Assembly: GCA_964514305.1 (NCBI GenBank)
Contig: CAZEQD010000081.1
Location: forward strand, 1 to 7,153
Direction of reading: 5' to 3'
DNA length: 7,153 nt
DNA from: CAZEQD01 sp964514305
GTDB taxonomy: Bacteria > Acidobacteriota > Aminicenantia > Aminicenantales > Aminicenantaceae
In this document: positions 1-5,949 of the stretch, in pieces
Position numbering within the stretch: position 1 is the first letter of the stretch
How the letters are laid out: every line of letters begins with the position of its first letter
Position numbers and translations under genes: made by a program
The notes under the pieces: model-generated
Database searches by the model: none
Told to the model about the DNA's origin: nothing
Seen by the model: the letters and a program-made list of their open reading frames with translations, nothing else

Positions 1-230
1 GATGGGGTTTGCCCTGCTCCTGATGTCACCACCAGGACGGTGAGCTCTTACCTCACCTTTTCACCCTTGCTCCGTGGAAAAGCTGCATCCTATTTCCACA
101 GGGCGGTCTCTTTTCTGTGGCACTTTCCTCCGATTGCTCGGAGTCGCTGTTAGCGACCATCCTGCCCTTTGGAGTTCGGACTTTCCTCCCCTTCTTTTGA
201 AGAAGAAGGAGCAACCACCTCACCTACTCC
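1..230 (-). ncRNA. rnpB: RNase P RNA, class A (5' part; 3' end lies outside the window)
   Basis: Catalytic RNA of ribonuclease P, which removes 5' leaders from pre-tRNAs. Read on the minus strand it shows the class A landmarks in the right order. A nine-pair P3 hairpin (211-203 with 196-188, six-base loop) is followed directly by the invariant AGGAAAGUCC (about 187-178). Then come AGGGCAGG (168-161), AAAGUGCCACAGAAA (about 126-112), GACCGCCC, GCAAGGGUGAAA, and the P12 hairpin GGUGAG/CUCACC (57-52 with 44-39) enclosing the conserved GUAAGA. GGCAAACCCCAUC reaches position 1. The order and spacing match the E. coli and Thermotoga RNAs as I remember them. The mature 5' end near 230 is estimated by aligning GUUGC here with GUCGC at E. 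coli nt 17-20, so it may be off by several bases. The missing part includes the P1 3' strand and the rest of the catalytic core. The first ~80 bases also encode the end of the upstream response regulator. Confidence 0.95.
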
Positions 231-1601
231 AGCCTTTATTTTTAGTCCATAATGTTCTAATTTTTTATACAGATTAGAACGGGGAGTGTCAATCTCTCGG
301 GCCGTTTGAGAAATATTCCAATTATTCTCCTCTAGCTTGGCTAAAATGAATTTCTTCTCGGCTAAATACCTAAATTCCTTTAAACTCTTAATATTTTTAA
401 CTTCTGGAAAATAAATGTAACTATCCCCTCTAATCTGCTCAGGTAAATCTTTTTTATTTATTATATCTCCTTCAGTCATAATTAGCAATCTTTCTACTAC
501 ATTTTTTAATTCCCGGACGTTGCCTCTCCATTGATATTTCATCATGGCTTCTACCGCTTCGGGCGAGAATTTCTTGAGTTTTAAATTATTTTCCTCAGCA
601 TAAGCCTGACAAAAATAATCAATAAGAAGGGAAATATCCTCTTTTTTTTCTCTTAAAGGGGGAGAATAGAGAGGGACTACATTTAGTCTGAAATAGAGAT
701 CTTCTCGGAATTTGCCCTCTTCTATTTCTTTTTTTAAATCTTTATTAGTAGCTGCAATTATCCTGACATCTACTTTACTGATTTTATTCGAACCTACTTT
801 CTGGACTTCACCTTCCTCCAGAACCCTGAGAACTTTGGACTGAGCCTTGAGGCTCATATCTCCAACTTCATCCAGGAAAATCGTACCTCCATCTGCCAGC
901 TCAAATTTTCCCTCTTTTCTTTCGGTAGCTCCAGTAAAAGAGCCTTTTTCATGGCCAAAAAGCTCACTTTCGATTAGCTCTTCTGGAATAGCCGCACAAT
1001 TTACCTGGATAAATCTCTCCTTTGCCCTTAAACTGTGATTGTGAATAGCCCTGGCTATTAGCTCTTTTCCTGTGCCACTTTCGCCATAGATCAGGACAGT
1101 AGCGTTGGTAGGAGCTGTTTTTAATATCTCTTGCCAGAGCTTCTTCATCAGCGGATGACTACCAATAAGTTCGTATCTTTTTTCTGCCTTCTTCCTCAGA
1201 TCAAGGTTTTCACGGAACAATTTGCTCTGATTTAAAGCATTGCGGATGCTCAACAACACTCTCTCCCGCTGCAGAGGCTTCTCTAAAAAATCAAAAGCTC
1301 CCCTTTTGGTAGCTTCGACAGCGGTTTGGATAGTGCCATGTCCGGAAATCATGATTACCTGGGGAGAATAGGGTCTTTTCTTTATTTCAGTTAATACTTC
1401 CAGGCCATCCTTTCCTGGCAGTTTCACGTCTAATAAGACTAGATCCAGGCCTACTGTTTCTTCGATTATTTCCAGAGCTTCCTCTCCATCAGCTGCTTCC
1501 AAAAACTGCCAGCCTTCATATTCCAGGATCATTTTCAAGGACTTGCGGATATTCTCTTCATCATCAACGACTAGTATTTTCTCTTTTAAGCGATTTTTCA
1601 T
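150..1601 (-). CDS. Sigma-54-dependent NtrC-family response regulator
   Basis: Two-component transcription activator (483 aa) that remodels sigma-54 RNA polymerase at -24/-12 promoters when phosphorylated. The receiver domain (about 8-120) has the acidic pair D13/D14, phospho-acceptor D58, S86 and K108. The AAA+ domain (about 145-375) has Walker A GESGTGKE (173-180), the sigma-54-contacting loop as GSFTGA (220-225, usually GAFTGA), Walker B FLDE (242-245), FREDLYFRL (298-306) and WRGNVRELKN (358-367). A Fis-type HTH lies at about 428-452. The ATG at 1601 has AAGGA seven bases upstream and directly begins the receiver. The family normally ends just after the HTH, near residue 453. Here about 30 more residues (tail rich in S, E, G and K) are read from the RNase P RNA sequence, and the TAA at 150-152 lies within that RNA. 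No histidine kinase is in the window, so partner and targets are unknown. The family assignment is firm; whether the tail matters is open. Confidence 0.96.
   Translation of the reverse strand: MKNRLKEKILVVDDEENIRKSLKMILEYEGWQFLEAADGEEALEIIEETVGLDLVLLDVKLPGKDGLEVLTEIKKRPYSPQVIMISGHGTIQTAVEATKRGAFDFLEKPLQRERVLLSIRNALNQSKLFRENLDLRKKAEKRYELIGSHPLMKKLWQEILKTAPTNATVLIYGESGTGKELIARAIHNHSLRAKERFIQVNCAAIPEELIESELFGHEKGSFTGATERKEGKFELADGGTIFLDEVGDMSLKAQSKVLRVLEEGEVQKVGSNKISKVDVRIIAATNKDLKKEIEEGKFREDLYFRLNVVPLYSPPLREKKEDISLLIDYFCQAYAEENNLKLKKFSPEAVEAMMKYQWRGNVRELKNVVERLLIMTEGDIINKKDLPEQIRGDSYIYFPEVKNIKSLKEFRYLAEKKFILAKLEENNWNISQTAREIDTPRSNLYKKLEHYGLKIKAGVGEVVAPSSSKEGEESPNSKGQDGR
264..292 (-). promoter_or_regulatory. 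Sigma-70-type promoter for rnpB inside the response regulator gene
   Basis: On the minus strand a perfect -35 hexamer TTGACA (292-287) is followed after exactly 17 bases by TATAAA (269-264), five of six matches to the -10 consensus. Transcription would start near 257, about 25 bases before the estimated mature 5' end of RNase P RNA, so a short leader would need trimming or the 5' estimate is off. The hexamers fall in the codons for I437-D438-T439 and Y445-K446 of the HTH, so the same bases serve protein and promoter. Position, orientation and spacing support it; no start site has been measured. Confidence 0.65.
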
Positions 1602-1670
1602 CTGTTTTTCCTTTTTAGAAATTTTAACATAATTCTTCTCTAAGAGTAAATTGAAGGAGGAAATCAGAGG
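1602..1670. promoter_or_regulatory. Divergent intergenic region between response regulator and channel genes
   Basis: These 69 bases must carry the signals for both outward genes. On the plus strand TTAACA (1624-1629) and TAAATT (1647-1652) are 17 bases apart, five and four matches to consensus, but the start site would then fall on the Shine-Dalgarno sequence. AAGGAGG (1654-1660) is a strong ribosome binding site ten bases before the channel ATG. On the minus strand TTTACT (1650-1645) and TAAAAT (1626-1621) are 18 bases apart, a weak match, with AAGGA at 1613-1609 serving the regulator. I see no -24/-12 GG-N10-GC site. The ribosome sites are clear; the promoters are weak guesses. Confidence 0.3.
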
Positions 1671-2771
1671 ATGAAGGAAAATCGATGGCAGATTTCATTT
1701 TTTGTTAGGCTTTTCACTAATTACGGTTATGGGGGTGCTTGCTATCTTGTCCAAAAATTAGCAATAGTGTATGATTTAGGAAGAATGTGGAAGCCCCTAT
1801 TCCTTGTTCTCTCTTTAATACTGGTGGGCATTCTCGGCTTTCACACTATTGAAGGCTGGCCTCTTTTAGATTGTTTATATATGACGGTCATTACTATCTT
1901 CACCGTCGGCTTCAAAGAAGTAAGAGAGCTATCCCCACTAGGTCGTATTTTCACCATGTTCATCATCCTGGGAGGGGTAGGTACAGCCATTCTTGCCTTC
2001 ACCAAGATAGGAGAAGTTATTTATGAAGGCGGTATCAATAAATTCTGGCGGAGAAAAAAGATGGAAAGAAATCTTGCCAATTTAAAAGACCATTATATAA
2101 TATGCGGCCAAGGCCGTATGGGCCAAATAGTCAGAGAAAGATTGGAAGAAGAAGAGCTACCCTTTGTTGTTATCGATAATAATGAACAAAAATTAGAAGA
2201 AATTATAGCCGGCAATAAGTGCCTTTACATAAAAGGAGATGCTACTCAGGAAGAAGTCTTAATAAAAGCGGGGATAAAAAAAGCTAAAGGCCTGGCCGCT
2301 CTTCTACCCACAGATGCAGATAATCTTTATCTTGTTCTAACAGTAAGGCTTCTTAATCCTTCTCTTTTTGTTCTCTCCAAAGCTATGGATGAAGAAGCCG
2401 AGAAAAAAATACTTCAAATTGGAGCTAACAGAGTGGTCAGTCCATATAAGCTAAGTGGCTTAAAAATTGCTCAGGGATTGATCCGACCCACTTTAGTAGA
2501 TTTCATGGATCTTATTATCAGACGCAGGGAGCTGTCTTTGGCCATGGAAGAACTAACCGTAAGCCCCCAATCAAAAATAGTCAACCGTAATCTTAGAAAA
2601 TGCGATATAAGAAATAAGGCTAATATAATTGTGGTAGCCATCAAAAAGCCAGGTGAAGATATTGTTTTCAACCCTTCTCCTGATGTTATGATTGAGGCGG
2701 GAGATACTCTTCTTGTCTTAGGGAGCAGAGAAAATATAAGTCGATTTCAAAATATTTATATTAGTTCCTAA
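1671..2771 (+). CDS. Two-TM potassium channel with RCK (TrkA-N/TrkA-C) domains
   Basis: Probable inner-membrane potassium channel subunit (366 aa), tetrameric and ligand-gated if it follows MthK-like relatives. TM1 is about 40-60, a pore helix and filter about 66-83, and TM2 about 92-116. A charged linker then leads to RCK-N (about 141-260), a Rossmann fold with G146-x-G148-x-x-G151 and D169 at the end of the second strand, which suggests nucleotide binding. RCK-C (TrkA-C) is about 285-352. The filter reads TVGFKE (78-83) instead of TVGYGD, with lysine at the usual second glycine. The first ATG has a good AAGGAGG, but residues 1-38 precede where relatives usually begin, and M39 (1785) sits just before TM1, so a shorter protein is possible. 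The M16 gene follows after 37 bases with no terminator, so they may be co-transcribed. Channel family is well supported; ion selectivity is not. Confidence 0.88.
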   Translation: MKENRWQISFFVRLFTNYGYGGACYLVQKLAIVYDLGRMWKPLFLVLSLILVGILGFHTIEGWPLLDCLYMTVITIFTVGFKEVRELSPLGRIFTMFIILGGVGTAILAFTKIGEVIYEGGINKFWRRKKMERNLANLKDHYIICGQGRMGQIVRERLEEEELPFVVIDNNEQKLEEIIAGNKCLYIKGDATQEEVLIKAGIKKAKGLAALLPTDADNLYLVLTVRLLNPSLFVLSKAMDEEAEKKILQIGANRVVSPYKLSGLKIAQGLIRPTLVDFMDLIIRRRELSLAMEELTVSPQSKIVNRNLRKCDIRNKANIIVVAIKKPGEDIVFNPSPDVMIEAGDTLLVLGSRENISRFQNIYISS

Positions 2772-2788
2772 ACAGCAAAGAACCTTAA

Positions 2789-2804
2789 GCTAAACAACTT
2801 TAGC
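2789..2804 (+). other. Small perfect hairpin just before the first M16 start codon
   Basis: GCTAAA (2789-2794) and TTTAGC (2799-2804) form a perfect six-pair stem with a CAAC loop, ending four bases before the ATG at 2809. It fills the place where a Shine-Dalgarno sequence would normally be, and none is visible there. It is not followed by a T run, so it is not a classical intrinsic terminator. It could modulate translation or be chance in AT-rich DNA. Confidence 0.35.
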
Positions 2805-2808
2805 AAAA

Positions 2809-4179
2809 ATGAGAAGTAAACAGCATATTTACTTAATTATTTTTCTAATAGCTTCTTTATTTTTTGCTCAGTTAAATGTTTATTCTCAAGCTAAAGAACT
2901 AACTAAATATTTTGAACTAGAAAATGGAATGAAAATTTTTCTATATAAAAATTCTTTCTTGCCTTTGATTAATTTATCTTTAGCTGTCAACGTTGGCTCT
3001 AAAGATGAGACAGAAGAAAACAATGGTTTAGTCCATATCCTGGAACATTATATTCTTTTTAGAGGCACGGAATTCAGGACTGGCTCTGAAATAAGTCAGG
3101 AGATAAGAGCCCATGGAGCTTACTTTAACGCTCATACAGGACGTGACTTGGCTGTTTTTGAAATGAGTCTCCCTTCTGAATTTGCTGACTTTGCCCTTCA
3201 AAACCAGAAAGAAATTTTATTTAATCTTAAGCTTAATCAACAAGAATTAGACAATGAGAAAAAAATTATCCTGGAAGAAATCAACTTGATTAAAGATGAT
3301 CCTTTAAAATATGCTACTTCTCTCATTTATCAGAACCTATTCCAAGGACATCCTTACCAGAAGCCTATTTACGGCCGTCAACAAATAATCAAGGCAGCTA
3401 CTGTCGAACAGCTGAGAACTTTTTATAGAAATTATTTCACCCCTAGCAATTGTTCCTTGGCTGTTGTGGGTGACTTCAGCCTCGAAGAAATGGCCAAAAA
3501 AGTAAAACAGGTCTTCGGCTCTATAGAAAATAGAAAATTTATTCCATCAAGACTGGACAAAGTAAAAGCACTAAAAAAATCAATAAATATTGAAAAAGAA
3601 ATGGATATCAATCAGGCTTATCTTGTTATCGGCATGGTTGGCCCTGATTACAACAACAATGATCAATATATTGTCGACCTTTTAACCCAAATAATGGGTC
3701 GAGGAATCAATCCCATGCTCAATTACCCCTTGAGGAGTAGGAGAAAATTAGCCCATTCTATCTCCATGAGCTTTAATGCTTTAAAATATGGAGGAGCTAT
3801 CCTCATTTTTCTTACCTTAGATAGAAAAATGGTCAATTTTGCCAAAAATGAGACAATTAAATTTCTCAAAATGGCCAGACGGCAAAACTACTCAAAAGAC
3901 GACTTTTTAGGAGAAGACCGTTTCTATGTCTTTGACTTTTTAGAAAGCAGTAAAAATCAACTCAGGTTTGCTTTCTACCACTCTCAAGAAAAAGGGCTCG
4001 CTGTAGCTACTTCCCTGGCCAGGTTTATGCTCTTAAATGAAGACCCCAAACGTAAAAAATATTTAGAAGCAATAAACAAAATTAATTCCTCAGATTTAAG
4101 AAAAGTTGCAGCTAAATATTTGAGTCGAGGAAAATACGTCTCGGTGGCTATTCTGCCTAAAAAAGATAAACAAAAATGA
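2809..4179 (+). CDS. Exported M16-family zinc metallopeptidase, catalytic member
   Basis: Putative processing or degrading peptidase (456 aa) acting outside the cytoplasm. Residues 1 to about 27 look like a signal peptide: MRSKQ, a hydrophobic stretch about 7-21, then NVYSQA. The inverted zinc motif HILEH (76-80) is complete, and E157 lies exactly 76 residues after H80, the family spacing for the third zinc ligand; E79 is the catalytic base. The N-terminal M16 domain is followed by the second (M16_C) domain from about 200, including LRSRRKLAHSIS (about 318-329). The length fits the ~45-50 kDa two-domain bacterial form. A TAA at 2791-2793 is the nearest in-frame upstream stop and no other ATG lies between, so 2809 is the first possible ATG despite lacking a Shine-Dalgarno sequence. 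Its end overlaps the next gene by ATGA, which suggests coupled synthesis of a two-subunit enzyme. The family is certain; the substrate is unknown. Confidence 0.93.
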   Translation: MRSKQHIYLIIFLIASLFFAQLNVYSQAKELTKYFELENGMKIFLYKNSFLPLINLSLAVNVGSKDETEENNGLVHILEHYILFRGTEFRTGSEISQEIRAHGAYFNAHTGRDLAVFEMSLPSEFADFALQNQKEILFNLKLNQQELDNEKKIILEEINLIKDDPLKYATSLIYQNLFQGHPYQKPIYGRQQIIKAATVEQLRTFYRNYFTPSNCSLAVVGDFSLEEMAKKVKQVFGSIENRKFIPSRLDKVKALKKSINIEKEMDINQAYLVIGMVGPDYNNNDQYIVDLLTQIMGRGINPMLNYPLRSRRKLAHSISMSFNALKYGGAILIFLTLDRKMVNFAKNETIKFLKMARRQNYSKDDFLGEDRFYVFDFLESSKNQLRFAFYHSQEKGLAVATSLARFMLLNEDPKRKKYLEAINKINSSDLRKVAAKYLSRGKYVSVAILPKKDKQK

Positions 4180-5588
4180 GGTCAAAAAAACCTTTTGCAA
4201 TCTTGAGCATAATAACAGTTTTGACAATAAGTGCTTTTTGGCCATCTTTGGCCAGCTCAGAAATTTCTATTTGGAAATATCGGCCAATAAAAAAGACTTT
4301 AGCTAACGGCTTAACCTTCATCTATCAACAAGATGAATCTTCAGCCCTAACAGTTCTTTACATTTTAATCAAAGGTGGGAAAAGAGCAGCGCCGCCTGAA
4401 AAAAGAGGCCTTTCTTATTTAACAACCCGCCTGGCTGTAGAGATTCCTGACAAAGGAAAGATTCAGGCTTTAATGAATCAAGCCTCTCGAGTGACTGTGG
4501 GTACTAAAGGGGATTATTCTTTTATAAAAATATCATGTCTTTCTGAGAGTTTAGAGGAAACTTTAAAAATAGTGATTAAAATTATGACTAAACCTCTCTT
4601 TTCTGGCCTCCGTCTAAAGTCTATAAAAGAACAAATGCTTAATTATAAAAAGACTGCCGAAGATGATCCTCTGCCTAAAGCCCATACTCTCTTTTTAGAT
4701 AGTTTAATAGCTGATAAGGGATATGGAGGTTCTGTTTACGGGGGTGAAGACACTTTAAAGAAAATAGAAAAAAAGGATGCTGTTAGTTTTTATCAAAATT
4801 ATTTTAAAGGCTTTAACATTATTGCCGCTGTCTCTTCTAATCTGACCCAAGAGAAACTCCTTGATATCTGCAGACCCTACCTTGAAAAATTCGAAAAAGG
4901 TAATTCGGCCTCTTTAATTCAATTGAATTACCCCTCAAATAAAAATGAGAAACAAATATTTATAGCCAAAGAAGCTAAACAGACCCTTGTTTCTCTCGGT
5001 TATCCACTGCCTGAAATGACTGCTAAAAACTCTGTTATGGCTTTCATTTTAGAGAATTTTTTAGGTAAAGGCCCAGGATCAAAACTATGGCCATTAAGAC
5101 AACAGCAAAAACTGGCCTATAATGTTGACTGCCGGGTTACTGAGATGAAAGAAGGTGGCCTTCTGGAAGCCTATCTAGAAACAGATCAAGCTAAAGTTGC
5201 TACAGCCCTGGTTTCTTTAAAAAAAATCTTGAATAAGCTTTGTGAAGAAGGCCTGACGGAAGATGAGTTCAGAGCAGCAAAAATACAGTCAAAGGCTTCT
5301 TTTCTTAGAAATATGGAAACTAAAGAGAACAGAGCCTTAAATTTGGCTGCTTTTGAAGCTTTAGGCTTGGGCTATAATTTCCTAGACAACTTTTTTGAGG
5401 AACTGGCTAAAATCACCCTCAATGATATCAATTCTTACTTGCGACAAGTCCTTAATCCTGACCAGGTTGTGGAAGTAATCATCGGACCACAAGAAAAAAG
5501 GAGTTTTAGGCTGGGAAGTTTAAAATCAAGTTCAGGTATTCTTCAGAGGGGGAAATGGAGCAGAACTTGTAAAGCGTATCGCAGATGA
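4176..5588 (+). CDS. Exported M16-family protein without the zinc site (partner subunit)
   Basis: Second M16 protein (470 aa), probably the non-catalytic partner of the upstream peptidase. It starts with MRSKKPF and a hydrophobic stretch (about 7-26), a likely signal peptide. At the position of HxxEH it reads YLTTR (81-85), so both histidines and the glutamate are lost. It keeps the substrate-side R308 and Y315 pair in LRQQQKLAYNV (307-317), as inactive partners in the mitochondrial processing peptidase and bacterial M16 pairs do. The ATG overlaps the previous TGA as ATGA, with no Shine-Dalgarno sequence, so reinitiation is likely. A natural end is expected soon after VVEVIIGP (431-438). The last ~12-14 residues instead come from the DNA of a helicase remnant read in another frame, so the C-terminus appears to have been replaced by rearrangement. 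Family and inactivity are clear; pairing is inferred from order and known families. Confidence 0.9.
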   Translation: MRSKKPFAILSIITVLTISAFWPSLASSEISIWKYRPIKKTLANGLTFIYQQDESSALTVLYILIKGGKRAAPPEKRGLSYLTTRLAVEIPDKGKIQALMNQASRVTVGTKGDYSFIKISCLSESLEETLKIVIKIMTKPLFSGLRLKSIKEQMLNYKKTAEDDPLPKAHTLFLDSLIADKGYGGSVYGGEDTLKKIEKKDAVSFYQNYFKGFNIIAAVSSNLTQEKLLDICRPYLEKFEKGNSASLIQLNYPSNKNEKQIFIAKEAKQTLVSLGYPLPEMTAKNSVMAFILENFLGKGPGSKLWPLRQQQKLAYNVDCRVTEMKEGGLLEAYLETDQAKVATALVSLKKILNKLCEEGLTEDEFRAAKIQSKASFLRNMETKENRALNLAAFEALGLGYNFLDNFFEELAKITLNDINSYLRQVLNPDQVVEVIIGPQEKRSFRLGSLKSSSGILQRGKWSRTCKAYRR

Positions 5589-5775
5589 AGATAATAATAT
5601 TTATAATGTACTCAAAAGTAGTTTAGACCGAGTAAAAAATTGCACTTGCGGAAAGGAAACAAGCTGTTATGGTTGCCTTAGGAACAATCAAAATCAATTC
5701 TGCCATGAAATTTTAAAAAGGGATGTGGTCTTGGACTTTCTTGAAAATAATCTACAAGGTGAAGGAGATGTGTAA
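5524..5775 (+). pseudogene. C-terminal remnant of a DUF1998/MZB-type DEAD/DEAH helicase
   Basis: An open frame (5524-5775, about 83 codons, no ATG near its start, TAA at 5773-5775) in a different frame from the overlapping M16 gene. It reads GGNGAELVKRI (5548-5580), then CTCGKETSCYGCLR (5641-5682) and CHEILKRDVVLDFLE (5701-5745). A glycine-rich step, a four-cysteine CxC-x5-C-x2-C cluster, then NQ, H and LxR before a final FLE helix is the hallmark end of large DUF1998 (MZB) helicases. These include MrfA-like proteins and the defence helicases of DISARM and Druantia. Those proteins are usually far above 700 residues, and here everything before the glycine step is gone: upstream is M16 coding sequence, and the frame is stopped at 5521-5523. 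It therefore looks like the scar of a deletion or recombination with its breakpoint near 5545. Which helicase subfamily it came from cannot be told from so short a piece. Confidence 0.75.
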
Positions 5776-5784
5776 AATGATTCC

Positions 5785-5920
5785 GCCAAACAAAACAGTT
5801 CACCACTTTCTTGGCTTGCCCTTCGAGTTATCTAACAGGTGCATATCAGATTTCGCTAACAATCCGTCCAAATTCCTCGCTTCGCTCGGAACTTCGGATA
5901 TGCCCAAAACATTAGTTGAA
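5785..5920 (+). repeat. Structured intergenic element, possibly a decayed integron attC site
   Basis: Non-coding stretch between the helicase remnant and the glycosylase gene with nested inverted repeats. CTAA (5832-5835) faces TTAG (5912-5915), and GCATATC (5841-5847) faces GATATGC (5897-5903). Inside, ATCCG (5862-5866) pairs with CGGAT (5895-5899) and TTCC (5873-5876) with GGAA (5888-5891), around a TCGCTTCGCTC tip. CGGAT and GATATGC overlap, so these are alternative folds. ATCTAAC (5830-5836) fits the attC RYYYAAC box, but the opposite box is ATTAGTT, not GTTRRRY. A further GCCAAAC at 5785 and GTTATC at 5828 resemble a second, poorer pair of boxes. No integrase is present. Alternatives are a MITE or another dispersed repeat. 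The palindromes are seen; the attC reading is inference. Confidence 0.4.
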
Positions 5921-5949
5921 ATGTAAAAATATTTGATGGTGCATGGAAT

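Noticed and set aside
74..277. 67-codon plus-strand open frame
   Set aside because: It is the antisense of rnpB and the regulator 3' end; no ribosome site and no recognisable protein pattern.
847..1038. 63-codon plus-strand open frame
   Set aside because: Shadow opposite the AAA+ domain of the response regulator.
150..1601. Naming the regulator as a specific member such as NtrC, ZraR or AtoC
   Set aside because: Domain motifs only define the family; no kinase or target operon in the window supports a specific name.
2471..2671. 66-codon minus-strand open frame
   Set aside because: Shadow opposite the RCK-C region of the channel.
2789..2804. Hairpin considered as an intrinsic terminator after the channel gene
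   Set aside because: The stem is AT-rich, only six pairs, and is followed by AAAA and a start codon rather than a T run.
5785..5920. Inverted repeats considered as an insertion sequence end or CRISPR repeat
   Set aside because: No transposase, no direct target duplication and no regularly spaced direct repeats are visible.
5723..5926. 67-codon plus-strand open frame across the helicase remnant and the intergenic element
   Set aside because: It crosses two unrelated segments in a frame that differs from the helicase remnant, and has no family pattern.
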